A stretch of DNA of 64,000 bases from NCBI GenBank assembly GCA_036768485.1, contig JAVLUZ010000142.1:7024612-7088611 (forward strand), given 5' to 3'. Position numbers and translations under genes: made by a program. The first letter of the stretch is position 1. Each line of letters starts with the position of its first letter. The DNA comes from Mermis nigrescens. Lineage: Eukaryota > Nematoda > Enoplea > Mermithida > Mermithidae. This document shows positions 1-10,600 of the stretch, in pieces. A model generated the notes under the pieces. That model had not been told where the DNA came from and made no database searches. It worked only from the letters and a program-made list of their open reading frames with translations.

Positions 1-395
1 TTTCACCCCCAGATTTTCGCACTCTTTACACTCCCATTCGAGAACTAATGCGAATTTCAACAAACAAAAAAATGCCATTTTGGAGCGTTCCTTCCTCGAC
101 AAATCTGTGCCATTAATTTATTTAAGGAGTCAATACTGAGTTGTCCACATGCCGCCTAAAAAACCTCCCAAAATTTATCCTATGTTATAACGTTACACAA
201 AAACTTTACACCTTCTTTACACAGCCAGTTTTGAGTTTCAAGAAAAACAAAAAACACGAACAGCGAAATTTTTTATTATCTTTCTTTTAAAAAAACCGCA
301 CCTTCCAGAAGTGTCCCGTTATAGCTGTAGGGGGGTGCACAGGTGTTAGGGGTACCCAAGTATATTATAGGTACGCGCTAACGCGCTACCTATGA
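1..395 (-). mobile_element. Family-H (Helitron-like) copy 1, 5' part, cut by window edge
   Basis: In minus orientation it begins A|TCATAGGTAGCGCG at 395 and continues through TATAATATACTTGGGTACCC and the ..GTGTAAAG.. stretch to the window start. Diverged from the young copies. Confidence 0.8.
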
Positions 396-745
396 TAACG
401 TTAATGTTTAACAACGCTATTACCTACTCTAAGAGTCAATTCGGTATCAAAACCTTGCATTTCCCAGAAATTGAAACTTGAACGAGGTTTGTGTACAGTT
501 TTTCGCATTCCATCCTTCAGAATGCATAAGTAATGCAAAAAGGGTTTGCTTGTACCGAAATTAATTCATTTTTAATCGGCTTTAAGTGGTTTTAGCATCA
601 GGTTTTGCATTTTGAGTGATATTATGGATAGTCTTACAGAAACGGTCTGTACTGAATTCACCACCTGATTCCAATATCAGCATTTTTCTAAAATTACAAT
701 GATATTCGGAGCTCATCTAAATGTTAAATACGAGCTATTAAAAGT

Positions 746-1340
746 TAGAGGCGGATTTAAGGGGGCGGTAGAAGCCGCCCGTTGACCCAAAACAGTTGAT
801 AAGATAAAGAATGAATAAGTAATTTGCAATAATTTTTGGATCATAATTTTTTAAATTTTCTGATATATATTAATTACATTTATTTTCCTTGTTGACGGCC
901 TGGAAGCCATATGCTCGCGTCGGAATTGGTTTCTGTAGCAACAAATATTTTTTATAGAATCAGCTATGTTAGTAATTTGATTTTTAAGCTAAATTTTAAA
1001 ATTTTCGACGCCTTGTGTCAAATTCTGGAATACATGCAATCAAGCAGTAGCTCAAGTCTCCTCTAAACGTCCTTTCGTTGAAATTGAACCAATTTTCCGC
1101 GTTTTACGTCAATTTTTCGCTAAGGTCAAAGAAATTTAACCATTTTTTTCGCGGAAAATTGTCTAAAATTTAGAAATTTTCGATAAAATGTGGCGCTAAA
1201 ATTTATTTTGAATAAAACTCGACAAACTGCGAAAAATGCTATCTCGGCTCGTGAAAGTCGAATTTTTGGACCTATGTATTTTCGATTGTTTTGGAAAAAG
1301 TTAGGATTCCGCTTATTATGAAAATCCAGATCCGCCACTG
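746..1340. mobile_element. hAT-type non-autonomous element, GGCGGAT ends
   Basis: Left end TAGAGGCGGATTTAAG; right end inverted CAGTGGCGGATCTGGATT. Flanking 8-mers TTAAAAGT and TTAAGAGC match 6/8. The interior shares GGTCAAAGAAATTTAA with elements near 44540 and 48820. Confidence 0.5.
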
Positions 1341-1641
1341 TTAAGAGCCATGGATCATCTCCTATTAGCAGATTCGCTCAATAGATAGTGGATAATGCAA
1401 ATTGAATATTGACAAATGTTAATCTGCGGTTGAGTTTGGTTAGTTAGGTGCCATACAATACAACCAGCGCCATGAGCTGTATAATAATTTTTCGCGAGAA
1501 TGTTAATGAATAGTTGTGGCATGCATAGGCGAAAAATTTGCTCATTTCCTACACTAATATTCAACATAATTGAATGATAAAATAGCTTCAACTTCACGGG
1601 TTTAACTTTTAAATGTCCATTTCAAATTGTGTAGTAGCAAC

Positions 1642-1791
1642 CACATATGGGCAGGTTGGGTTTGTAGCCCTCAGAAGTTGAAAACCCACCTCCCGCAGAT
1701 TACTGTAGACCCCCAGAATTATATTTTTAGTGACATTTTTTGGCGATTTGACCCATCCTGACCCCCAGAATTTTGGTGCTGCCCATGTATG
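1642..1791. mobile_element. hAT-type MITE, perfect 8-bp TSD
   Basis: Ends CACATATGGGC / GCCCATGTATG, flanked on both sides by GTAGCAAC (1634-1641, 1792-1799). 150 bp, with CCCCCAGAATT-type blocks inside. Confidence 0.85.
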
Positions 1792-2573
1792 GTAGCAACT
1801 CTGCTAAAAAGGTAATCGGCCGTAATGTAAGGTACATAGATCTACGGTTTTGAGATAAACTCGATATTTTTATTGAGTAATCTGTTGCAATTGCATTCAC
1901 GTAACGAAACATGGATATCGCTATGGTAACTTAACTCTGTTCCATTCAAAACGGACCATTTTCCTTTTACGGCTTATTACTGTAGCGTAATATTTTGCGG
2001 TTTAGGTTGTTGCAGCAATTTGTTAGGTACGCTGCACGTTAGCAGAGCACATTGAACATCAAAAATAAGAGTTCATAGTATGTATACGCTGCAACGGCAT
2101 TAATGCAGAAACCATTTGTATAGTGAAAAACTAATGCAGTAGTAAGACTCTAGTAAAAATGAGCAGTTTGGAATGGATATCGACGATGAATAGAAAAATG
2201 TTTATCAGTTAATTCCATTTTCAGAGCTCATCGAAGATTGTTCCCTTGGAAAGCGCTTACGATATGTGCCCTGCACAGGCGACAATAAGCAATTGGGTGC
2301 TTTACGATTGATGCGTGCGAATGGAAAATCCTGAATATTTTTTAAAGTACATGTTAAGAAATGCGATATTTTTATTTGTATGCAGACTCTTTTTCGTGAA
2401 ACCTTATCCATGTTGCCGTAAATCAACAGTTATATAAACAAGGAATAATACTAATGATAATTTATAAATCAACTTATCTTGATAGCAGCGAATTTTTAAT
2501 GCAAAATCGTACTCTTATAAACTTTCTGGAGACTGCTTTTTTATAACCACATCTTTGTGTACTAAGTGGCGAG

Positions 2574-2728
2574 CATATATAGACAGCAACTGAATTCTGG
2601 GGAGTTAAATAGGGCATAATCGTTAAAACTAACACCGAAAATTCAGTTTTAGGGGCCTATCAATTTTTTTGGAGTCTCCCAGATTCTCTAGGTCCAGAGA
2701 TTCCATTGAACCCCGACTTCCATGTGTG
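2574..2728. mobile_element. hAT-type MITE in the decayed peptide gene's intron
   Basis: 155 bp. Flanks GTGGCGAG (2566-2573) and CTGGCGAG (2729-2736), 7/8 identical. Its left 80 bp recur inverted at about 2925-3002. Confidence 0.7.
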
Positions 2729-2924
2729 CTGGCGAGTGATGATGGGACGATTTTGACCTAACGACAAGCAAGCTAGCGTAAAAAAAGTTTATTGGGAAGC
2801 TGATTGGTCAATATACATATAATCAAAAATGGAAATGAGTCAATATTTAGATAAATGATCTTTTAATTGATTATGTAGCTATGCTAAAATATACTCGAGA
2901 CGTTCTTTGCACAATATAGCCCCT

Positions 2925-3002
2925 AGAACTGAATTTTCGGTGTTAGTTTTAACGATTTTGCCCCATCAAACTACCCAGAATATAGTTGCTGCCCATGTAC
3001 AT
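2925..3002. mobile_element. Fragment of the same MITE, inverted
   Basis: AGAACTGAATTTTCGGTGTT through TGCCCATGTAC is the reverse complement of about 2585-2660. Outer boundaries are not resolved. Confidence 0.6.
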
Positions 3003-3724
3003 ATATCACGCCAGTTAGAACACATTATGGTGACAGTTTTGCAATGTTTTAAATTTTAAAGAAAGGTATTTAGGCCAGAAAATTTTTTTGTAGTTGTAGA
3101 CCTAAGAACGTTTTTGAGCGCAAAACACGGTCACAGTTCAATTTAAAGGTTCTGCTCCAGTAAAAGCTGTACTAGTATTCTCCAGCTATTCTGTCCACAA
3201 GAAATGCTGACCGGTTCTTCATGAAGCGATTAAATTCAAAAATGCATTTAACATTTTTAAATTATGAGAAATGATGTGACCGATTATATTTCGGATCTTC
3301 ATGTGCCAAAAATCCTTATTCAATGTTGAACAAACAACGACCATACATACCGTACCTATGTCTTTCCTCCAAGATAGCCAAAAAGCCTACGTCGGCTTGG
3401 TTTATGGTTTGTTTTTCAAAAATAAGCATTTATGATATAAATTTACAAACATAAACAAAAATATTGATAAAAAATTGGAAAAAAATGGAAAAACTGCCTC
3501 TTTTCTAGAAAACTTTTAAAATTGATCAACAATATTATTCCTTGCTTGTCAGTAAAAAGAATTGCTTGCAACCAAACGAAAATATTGCAAAAAGGTGAAA
3601 TTAATTAAAAAGAGTTTACGGAATTGTCCGCCTCTTCTAAATTTATTGATCTCGAAAGCGATCTCGTTATTTAGCACAATGCAACAACCAGAATAAAGTG
3701 CACAAGAAGAACCATCGTTTTCAT

Positions 3725-5607
3725 TTTCCACTTTACTCAATATGGTGCTAGTGCGCTTCTATAATTTAACATAATTTTAACAGATTGAATTACTCGTTCA
3801 TAGTGATATTCTCAATTCATTAGAACAAAAATTTGAAAGAAAAAGTTTTCGGAAATGCTAAGAAGGAATTTAAAACTTCCAAAATTCTGCTGCACCATTT
3901 TTTCATAGGTTTAGGGCGATAAAATGCGAGTTTTCTGCCTGGAATCATTTGTTTTTTAGACTTAAGTCATCGCGTCGCGTCCCTTTAATTGATTTATCCT
4001 AAGCCTGTCATCAACATTTCAGCCGATCATCATCCTGTGTAGTGAAAAATGTTCATTTCATTCTGGTAAAAAGACAGAAAATCAGATTTCGGAGTGCATT
4101 TTTTGTCTGCAGTATGCATACCTGCACTTTCGACTGCTTATGACTTCAAAAAGCATCGTGCCTAAATCAGTTTTATGTTATTAATTGAATAAACTGCCTA
4201 TTTATTTTTCAAAGATTGGGAATTCCGGGGTCAGCCCCAAAAAGTTTTTGAAAAGTGCTTTTTCAAGCTCAAAAACCATGAGTACACGTCAAAGTCATTG
4301 TTTTCCGACGTTTTAGACGGTAGCTTGTTTTTTTCTGAAACACAAAAACATGTAAAAAATTTGGAAAAAATCTAAAAAAGTTTGAGTAAATTGAACAAAA
4401 TATATCTGAAAAATAAGCATGCCGAAAATTTGGAAATTTCAAGCCACAATATAGCTAAAAAGCCTTAAAGCACATTTTATACGATTTTTTCTTAGAAAAT
4501 CTACATTCTGGGGGTCAGCAGCCATTCTGCGGGGGTCAAACCACCAAGAAAACGTATGATTAGCTCCATATTTTCTATCATCATGACTGTTCTTCAGATT
4601 ACATAAAAAAGCCCCGGATTGATTTTAGTGATTATCGGCAAAATTGTACATCTTCTTAAATTAGAACCAACTTCACTTCTCACTTTGAACTAATTTGTTT
4701 ATGTAATTTAGGATGATGCAATTTAGTTTAAGGCATATTACTACTTTAGCGCGGAAAATGTCAATTTCGAACAATTCAGTGAAGACTATATGTACCGGCT
4801 CGACATTCTTTAAAAATTTTTTGTCCATACCAGGCGTCAGGATTCAAATCATACGGACTTTTCATTTAATCGATAAGTTAGCATAGATTAAGCTTAGTTT
4901 AAACTTGGCTTAGTTAATGGTTAACCCTCGTTCTCCAGTGGTCCCATATTCAATTTTTCACCTGACCTTATAATCTTCGATCACACACAATAAGCATACA
5001 ATCTGTATGTTTTTTAGATGGTCACATGAAGAATGTTGTATTGTCTATTCATTAACAGTGTGCCAAGGCATACTTTTAGTGTAAATTTGCTGTCTAGCTG
5101 GATTGTTGAGAAGTCGCATCACACAGTCAAAATTACACATGACTTGTAACTTTCCGTAAAGCATGTGCGGGTCATAGAGCTAAAATGGGAGTATTCAGAG
5201 CTTAAATACGTTTTTGATAAATACTGACTTGCCAAATCACGCGAAATCCGTGAAAAAATAGCTAGAAAGAATCCCAGAACCTGTGGTCTCTCGAAGTTTA
5301 TAAATATGCAAAAACTTCATTGTGTGATCCAGGATCATGCGGTCGGTCGGATGTACGAACCTTAAAAACGCTAAATATGTACATAAGCGCAAACATATTA
5401 AACGCAAGTGCACCAGTAGAGGCAAGCACGGCCGACATGGAGGATTAACCAACAAGTGATTATAAAATGAGATGTGAAGCAAACAAAAAAATCTTTAAAT
5501 ACAAGAAAAATGTGTTTTATAAATATTCCTAACACTTAAGAAGGACGCTTTCTTTAGACAACTTTCAATATGACAGTCAATCAGACATTGTTATTCTGTT
5601 GAATAAG
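3725..5607. other. No gene recognised
   Basis: AT-rich. The only identifiable content is the degraded hAT-type element at 4205-4550. Short open frames here show no family features. Confidence 0.6.
4205..4550. mobile_element. Degraded hAT-type element (relative of 13100-13770)
   Basis: GGGAATTCCGGGGTCAGCCC followed by AAAAAGTTTTTGAAAAGTGC resembles the inverted right half of 13100-13770. It closes with TTCTGGGGGTCAGCAGCC. Terminal repeats are not intact. Confidence 0.5.
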
Positions 5608-5618
5608 AGGTAACGTCC

Positions 5619-5825
5619 TAACATGGCCACCAGTCCCAACACGGCCACCGTCCCAACACGGCCACATAAATTCCCAACACGGCCACCGTCCCAACACAGC
5701 CACCGTCCCAACATGGTCATTGTCCCAACATGGCCACCGTCGCAACACGGCCACCGTCCCAACATGGCCACTGTCCCAAGATGGCCACCGTCCCAACAAA
5801 ACCACTGTCTCAGCAAGGCCACCAC
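5619..5825. repeat. Minisatellite, ~18-19-bp unit
   Basis: About eleven units of CCAACAYGGCCACCGTCC with point variants. Open frames on both strands here are a by-product of the repeat, not genes. Confidence 0.9.
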
Positions 5826-5828
5826 CAC

Positions 5829-5962
5829 ACTTGGGCGTGGGGAGTATGCACCCCCAGAAGTTCGAATACCCCCAGAAATCAAAACACCCCCCAGAATTCA
5901 ATTTTCGAAAATGTTTTGAATTTTTTTGCTTTTTTTCGCGATTTTTTGATGCCACTGGATAG
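5829..5962. mobile_element. hAT-type MITE, 5' half
   Basis: CACACTTGGGCGTGGGGAGT, CCCCCAGAA blocks, then GATGCCACTGGATAG, as in 49035-49296. The right half is missing. Confidence 0.7.
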
Positions 5963-6473
5963 AAGTCAAAATGTGCCACGAAACGACACCTATATCTGTG
6001 ACTGTTTTATATTCTTTTTGGGCGTACGTTTTCTATTTTTAACTTAATTTACAAAAGTATGTGTCTCCTTTTTTCAACGACACATTTTTCAATATCTCGA
6101 GACTTGTACATCCATGGGCCACGAACCTTATTTGTTCAGTTTAAGTACATAAATGCCTTTTTTATTGTTAATGAGGTGCACGATGTGATAAATAAAGTCG
6201 TACTTACATTAAGCTGTATGTTTTTTGTAATTGTGTGCCGACTGCCGACTATCTACCGCTTTTCGAAACTGTTAACAAATATTCAATGTTTCGGATGCGC
6301 CCAACATGTACAACCCGACCACAGTGCAGAACGTTGAATGCAAAATTCTTTATGCATGTGAAAAACTAACTTTAGTCATCAATTTAATTGCTGCCACATG
6401 TATATCCATGCCTAATTATCTTCCTGTAATTAACAATTATTACCTACTCAACTGATTGAAATACAGTGATAGT

Positions 6474-6521
6474 GGCCTTGTTGAGACAGTGGCTTTGTTG
6501 GTACGGTGGCCGTGTTGGGAA
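6474..6521. repeat. Inverted partner of the 5619-5825 minisatellite
   Basis: Read inverted it is CCCAACACGGCCACCGTACC and two further units. With 5619-5825 it could form repeat-bearing inverted ends of an element of about 0.9 kb. Confidence 0.6.
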
Positions 6522-6701
6522 TTAAAAACTATTGGTTGGGCCTAATAGGGTACACTGGTTGTTCTAGAGAGAACGAGCATCGTCCACAACGTTGATTAAA
6601 CTTTTTGACGTGTGCCCATAATTTTCAACCCCAAAAAAATTTATATAAATTTTAAGGGGCTGACCATCGGAAATTCCATGCTGTACATCTATGGTTCTGA
6701 A

Positions 6702-6984
6702 CAGACATGCACGCGGGGGTTTAGGATGGTTAAGACCACAGAATCGAGAAATTATAAATTTTTCGGGAAAATGAGGCAAAATAAAGGTCAAAAATGAATA
6801 AGAATTAAAAATTTGCTGTAAAGTGCTTGAAATTAACTGAAAAGTCTGGAACAACGTAGTTTTAACGCTATTTTAGCAGTTCTTTCAATTTTGACGTCAT
6901 TTTGGCCCAGTAAAAGCTCAATTATTGACCCCCTCCTAGACAGGCTGACCACCCCTCCCAGATCGGCCATGCGGTGCATCTATG
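6702..6984. mobile_element. Probable hAT-type MITE
   Basis: Ends CAGACATGCAC / GTGCATCTATG (9/11 inverted match). Flanks GTTCTGAA and AATCTGAT match only 5/8. A second right end (CTGTACATCTATG, 6681-6693) abuts on the left. Confidence 0.45.
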
Positions 6985-7015
6985 AATCTGATCCCTTTAC
7001 GTACAAAATACGTAT

Positions 7016-7085
7016 AGTCTGTTTCACATGCCTTCATGCATAAATTTAAAATTTTTTATCGACAGTAAGCCGAGGGTTACGATAA
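7016..7085. mobile_element. Fragment of a TAGTCTGTTTCA MITE
   Basis: TAGTCTGTTTCACATGCC then ATCGACAGTAAGCCGAGGGT, matching 59060-59129 inverted. Only one end is present. Confidence 0.5.
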
Positions 7086-7436
7086 TTATATATCAGATCT
7101 TGGAGATAGTTTTAAAACATAATCTTATATTTTGCGTAGATGCCTGCCATAGAAAATTGGACATCCTTTATATGTTTGACTGTTTGACTTAGCCAATGGA
7201 TCAGGCATAAATACAAGTCTTCGAGCTGTCTAGACACAATTAAATAGCTAATAACTAACTCAGACATCATCGTGTCAAATTTTGATAATCTTAATCGTTC
7301 GTGGCCTAAAACTGCAGCTGACCACTCAAAACCTGCTAAAAAATTGATCATACATTCACTCCACAGGGATATCGCGATTATGAGACAACTTAGAACTCGA
7401 CGAATAGATTTCAATGACTTTTCAGATGAAATAATG

Positions 7437-7604
7437 CTATTTGAAACGCTTCCATCTTGGTTGATTAAAGTCCGGCGATTCTTCAAAATCAGCTTTTGTA
7501 AAACGCCTGTATGAACACTGCAAAGGCGAAAATAAGCAATTGACACCAAAGGTCCGTTTTCCTGCTTTATGCAGATCATACTTGACTTGTTTCGATTGAA
7601 AATC
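7437..7604 (-). CDS. Peptide-coding exon of the neuropeptide-like gene
   Basis: Acceptor ATTTTCAG. It encodes DFQSKQVKYDLHKAGKR, then TFGVNCLFSPLQCSY, then RRFTKADFEESPDFNQPRWK RFK and TAG. A longer overlapping frame (7112-7726) runs through the exon in another phase. I prefer this phase because it matches the paralogue at 2205-2330 and joins exon 1 in phase. Confidence 0.55.
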   Translation of the reverse strand, partial: DFQSKQVKYDLHKAGKRTFGVNCLFSPLQCSYRRFTKADFEESPDFNQPRWKRFK

Positions 7605-10600
7605 CTGAAAATGATTTTAGAAATAAACACTAGGAAATGTGATTCATGTTGCAAGTATGTTTGTATAGCACAGAAAAATGCTCCGATGGAACAAAAAGGA
7701 CAAATATACTCGGAATTGCGCGTCATCGAGGACTTAAAAGGAGGGAAACTTGTAAGAATCCATTAAAAATACGACTTCGCTGAAAAACTAAAAAAATCGA
7801 AGTATATTCTGCGGCCTGCAGAAGAGATTTGCACCTCCGACGTAAAAATAAATGACATGAACAGCTTATTCATAGAAGAGAAACAATCACTAACCAAGAA
7901 ACGACATAATAAGCATTCTTACGCTAGCATGGCACGCAATGCTATGGGGCAGCTAATGGTGTGCTTGTCATAATTCCTTTATGGAGTCATTGACGATTAA
8001 CTAAATCTTGATTAGATATTGAAACAAAAATTTGATATTGATGAGAAACTAAATCGGTTATTAAAATACATCAAAGCTTCCTTATTATCTCTTTTTCTGA
8101 GGCAGTGAACAACGTTTTGTGAATGCGCGCTTTTTGTGAAGCCGCTGAATATACTTCGATTTTTGCCTCATAAGTCGTATTTTTAGTGGATTCTTACAAC
8201 TTTCACAGGTAGGTAACTTTTCATTGGTCCCCTCCTTTTATATCCTTAATGATGCGTTATTCCAAGTATATTCGACCTTTTTGTTCCATCAGAGCATTTT
8301 TCTTTGCTAGTACCCTATGTACTTTTAATTAGCACGATTTGATTAATTAAATCAGTAAACACATACGGTAACATGCCACAACAATGACAGCGTAGTTCAA
8401 GAACGCGGAAAATAATATTAGTCTGAACAACCACATTATCTTTTTTAAACAAGACAACCTTACCTTGTTAAAACCGATCAAATGTTTTCAGCATAAATTT
8501 AACCCAACTGCTGGGTGAAAAGAACACTTACATTCACTTATTAATCCAAACGCTACATGGAACATTTTGAAAAATTAAGCTTATGGAACATTTTAAACAA
8601 TTAAGCTTTTGCAATGCTTCGAAACTAAAGTTAATTTTCGGTTTAAACTTTACACAACTACTGAGTGTAAAGGAAACATACAGTTACATTCGTAATCCTA
8701 ACTTCTCGGGACATATTTTGAAAGAATTCATGCTGGAAGTACAATAAATATGTAGTGTAAACTTGACACATCAAAAATAAATGAATATTGTAGACATTAC
8801 ACAACTACTGGGTGTAGAGAAGACTAACAGTCAGATTCGTAAATCTGACGTTACACAGCACATTAAAAAAATAAATAAAGCTTCCGCAACGCTCTAGAAT
8901 TTAGGTTAATTTTCGGTGTAAACTTTACACAATTCCAGAGTGTAAAGAAGATTTTAGTCGGATTCGTAATTCTGAAATTACAACGATATTTCGATCTATA
9001 TTTATGAAATAATTGACTCTCTACAAGGTCTGCAGACAAATAAATATTAAATGCAAACCACTTTACATCACTGTTGAGTGTAAACAAACGCGCCTAACTG
9101 ACGTATCACCTTTGACCCGAGGTACATTTTTAAACTTTTGATCATGTTCAGACTCATAAGCGGAGAAGTTGTCAGAAAAACATAAATAAACACAATTTGC
9201 TGTGACGTATGCCGCTTAGCAAGTATTTTATTTTTATTCTATTAGACTCATACTGATTTCTTTTAAACGGTAAAATTGGCGAACAAAAAAGGGAAGAAAA
9301 GAATTTTTCACCATTCACCACATTGTAAACTTTAAAAATCTCAACGGATCTCTCCATTTAGTGTGAAGAAATTCGGTTTGGGCCAATTTGTAGCCCTTGA
9401 ATTGTAGTACGTTTGTATGTGGGAGACTCCTGTTCCGCAAAATATTTGAGATAGTGACCAATCAAAAAAGGAAAAAAAATGTGTTTTTCACCCCATGTTA
9501 CAAACCTTGATTTCGAGCTTTATACCTCCAGAAATAACTCAATAATGAGTTTTTTCGAACGCAATTTGCTGCGACGTGTAGATATTAGAACGTACTTTAA
9601 TTTTATTTCATTCAATTCGTCCCGAATCATAACCGGAAAAGTTGACAGAGAAATCTGAGACAAAATCTGTTTTTTACACCATGCACTAAAGTGTAAAGTT
9701 TGAACCTTTAGATCTAAGTCCGTATTAAGTGCAAAAAAATTTGCAGGTAAGCCGAAGGTATCCCTTGAAACGTAACACATTTTCGTAAATTGGTTTTTGG
9801 GGGACTCTTATACAAAGAATATGGTAGCCGTAAACAAGTCGATAACTCGACTAAAATGTGTTTTTCTACCCCAGATTTTTCCAGTCTTTACACTGCTCCG
9901 CCGGGAACAAGTCACTTGAAAAAAATTTCAAAAAGCGTTTAGAGCTTCTTCAATTTCTAACATTAAAAAACCAGACTACACAGAGTGCAAAAGTGAGCTA
10001 GAAAAGTCGTGTGACCGACCAAAATTTTCAAAATTTAAATGTTATAACGTTACAGTGAAACTTTACACGCTCTTTACACACCTGGTAATGATTTTAAAAA
10101 AAACAAAAAGCTGTAGGGGGTGGACATATGTTGGGGTACCCAAGTATATTGTAGGTGTGCACTAATGCGCTACCTTTGATGAAACCTTCATTATCCATGT
10201 TGCTGTAAATCGAGCAGGTACGAGAGCAGATAAATCTGAAGCAACGACACTATGCTTGATTCATTCTTTTTCCCATTAAACTGAATGAACCCCCAGAATG
10301 ACTGATGAACGTAGACGTGGGGAGGTGGTTTGGGAAGTTCCTAGCTAGACCTTCTACCGAGGATCCGGCAGACTCCCTCAGACCCCCAGAACTGAATTTT
10401 TGGCGTGTTTTTTTGTAATTTGTGGTCGATTTACACTATCCAGACCCCCAAAATTTGGCTGCTGCGGTGCTACCCATTTATACTGATGACCCAAGAATTT
10501 TTTCCCTCATAGAGCCCATGGAAAATATGCTGTTTTAAGCGTCATAGAGGCTCCTTAGGTCAATCCAAACTCATAAGCATTGATTATAGATAACCATTTT

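Larger units (their letters stand above)
2205..3724 (-). pseudogene. Decayed paralogue of the neuropeptide-like precursor
   Basis: Exon 1 (3724-3620) reads MKTMVLLVHFILVVALC, then a TAA stop inside the signal peptide, then TRSLSRSINLEEADNS and the donor GTAAAC. Exon 2 (2330-2205, acceptor TATTCAG) reads DFPFARINRKAPNCLLSPVQ, then GTYRKRF and a tail ending SENGIN and TGA. Same exon phases, same order and same strand as 7437-12757, so this is a tandem duplicate. Two lesions suggest loss of function: the stop in the signal peptide, and Gly where the second Cys of the NC..C core should be. Its intron carries hAT-type MITE sequence. A functional copy using a different start cannot be wholly excluded. 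Confidence 0.55.

Noticed and set aside
5577..6047. Several overlapping open frames of 80-132 codons on both strands
   Set aside because: They are produced by the minisatellite and the adjoining MITE. The translations are repeats of the unit.
7112..7726. 204-codon minus-strand open frame, the longest in the window
   Set aside because: It overlaps the peptide exon in a different phase and its upstream part runs into the family-H terminus. The paralogue at 2205-2330 supports the other phase. No domain recognised.
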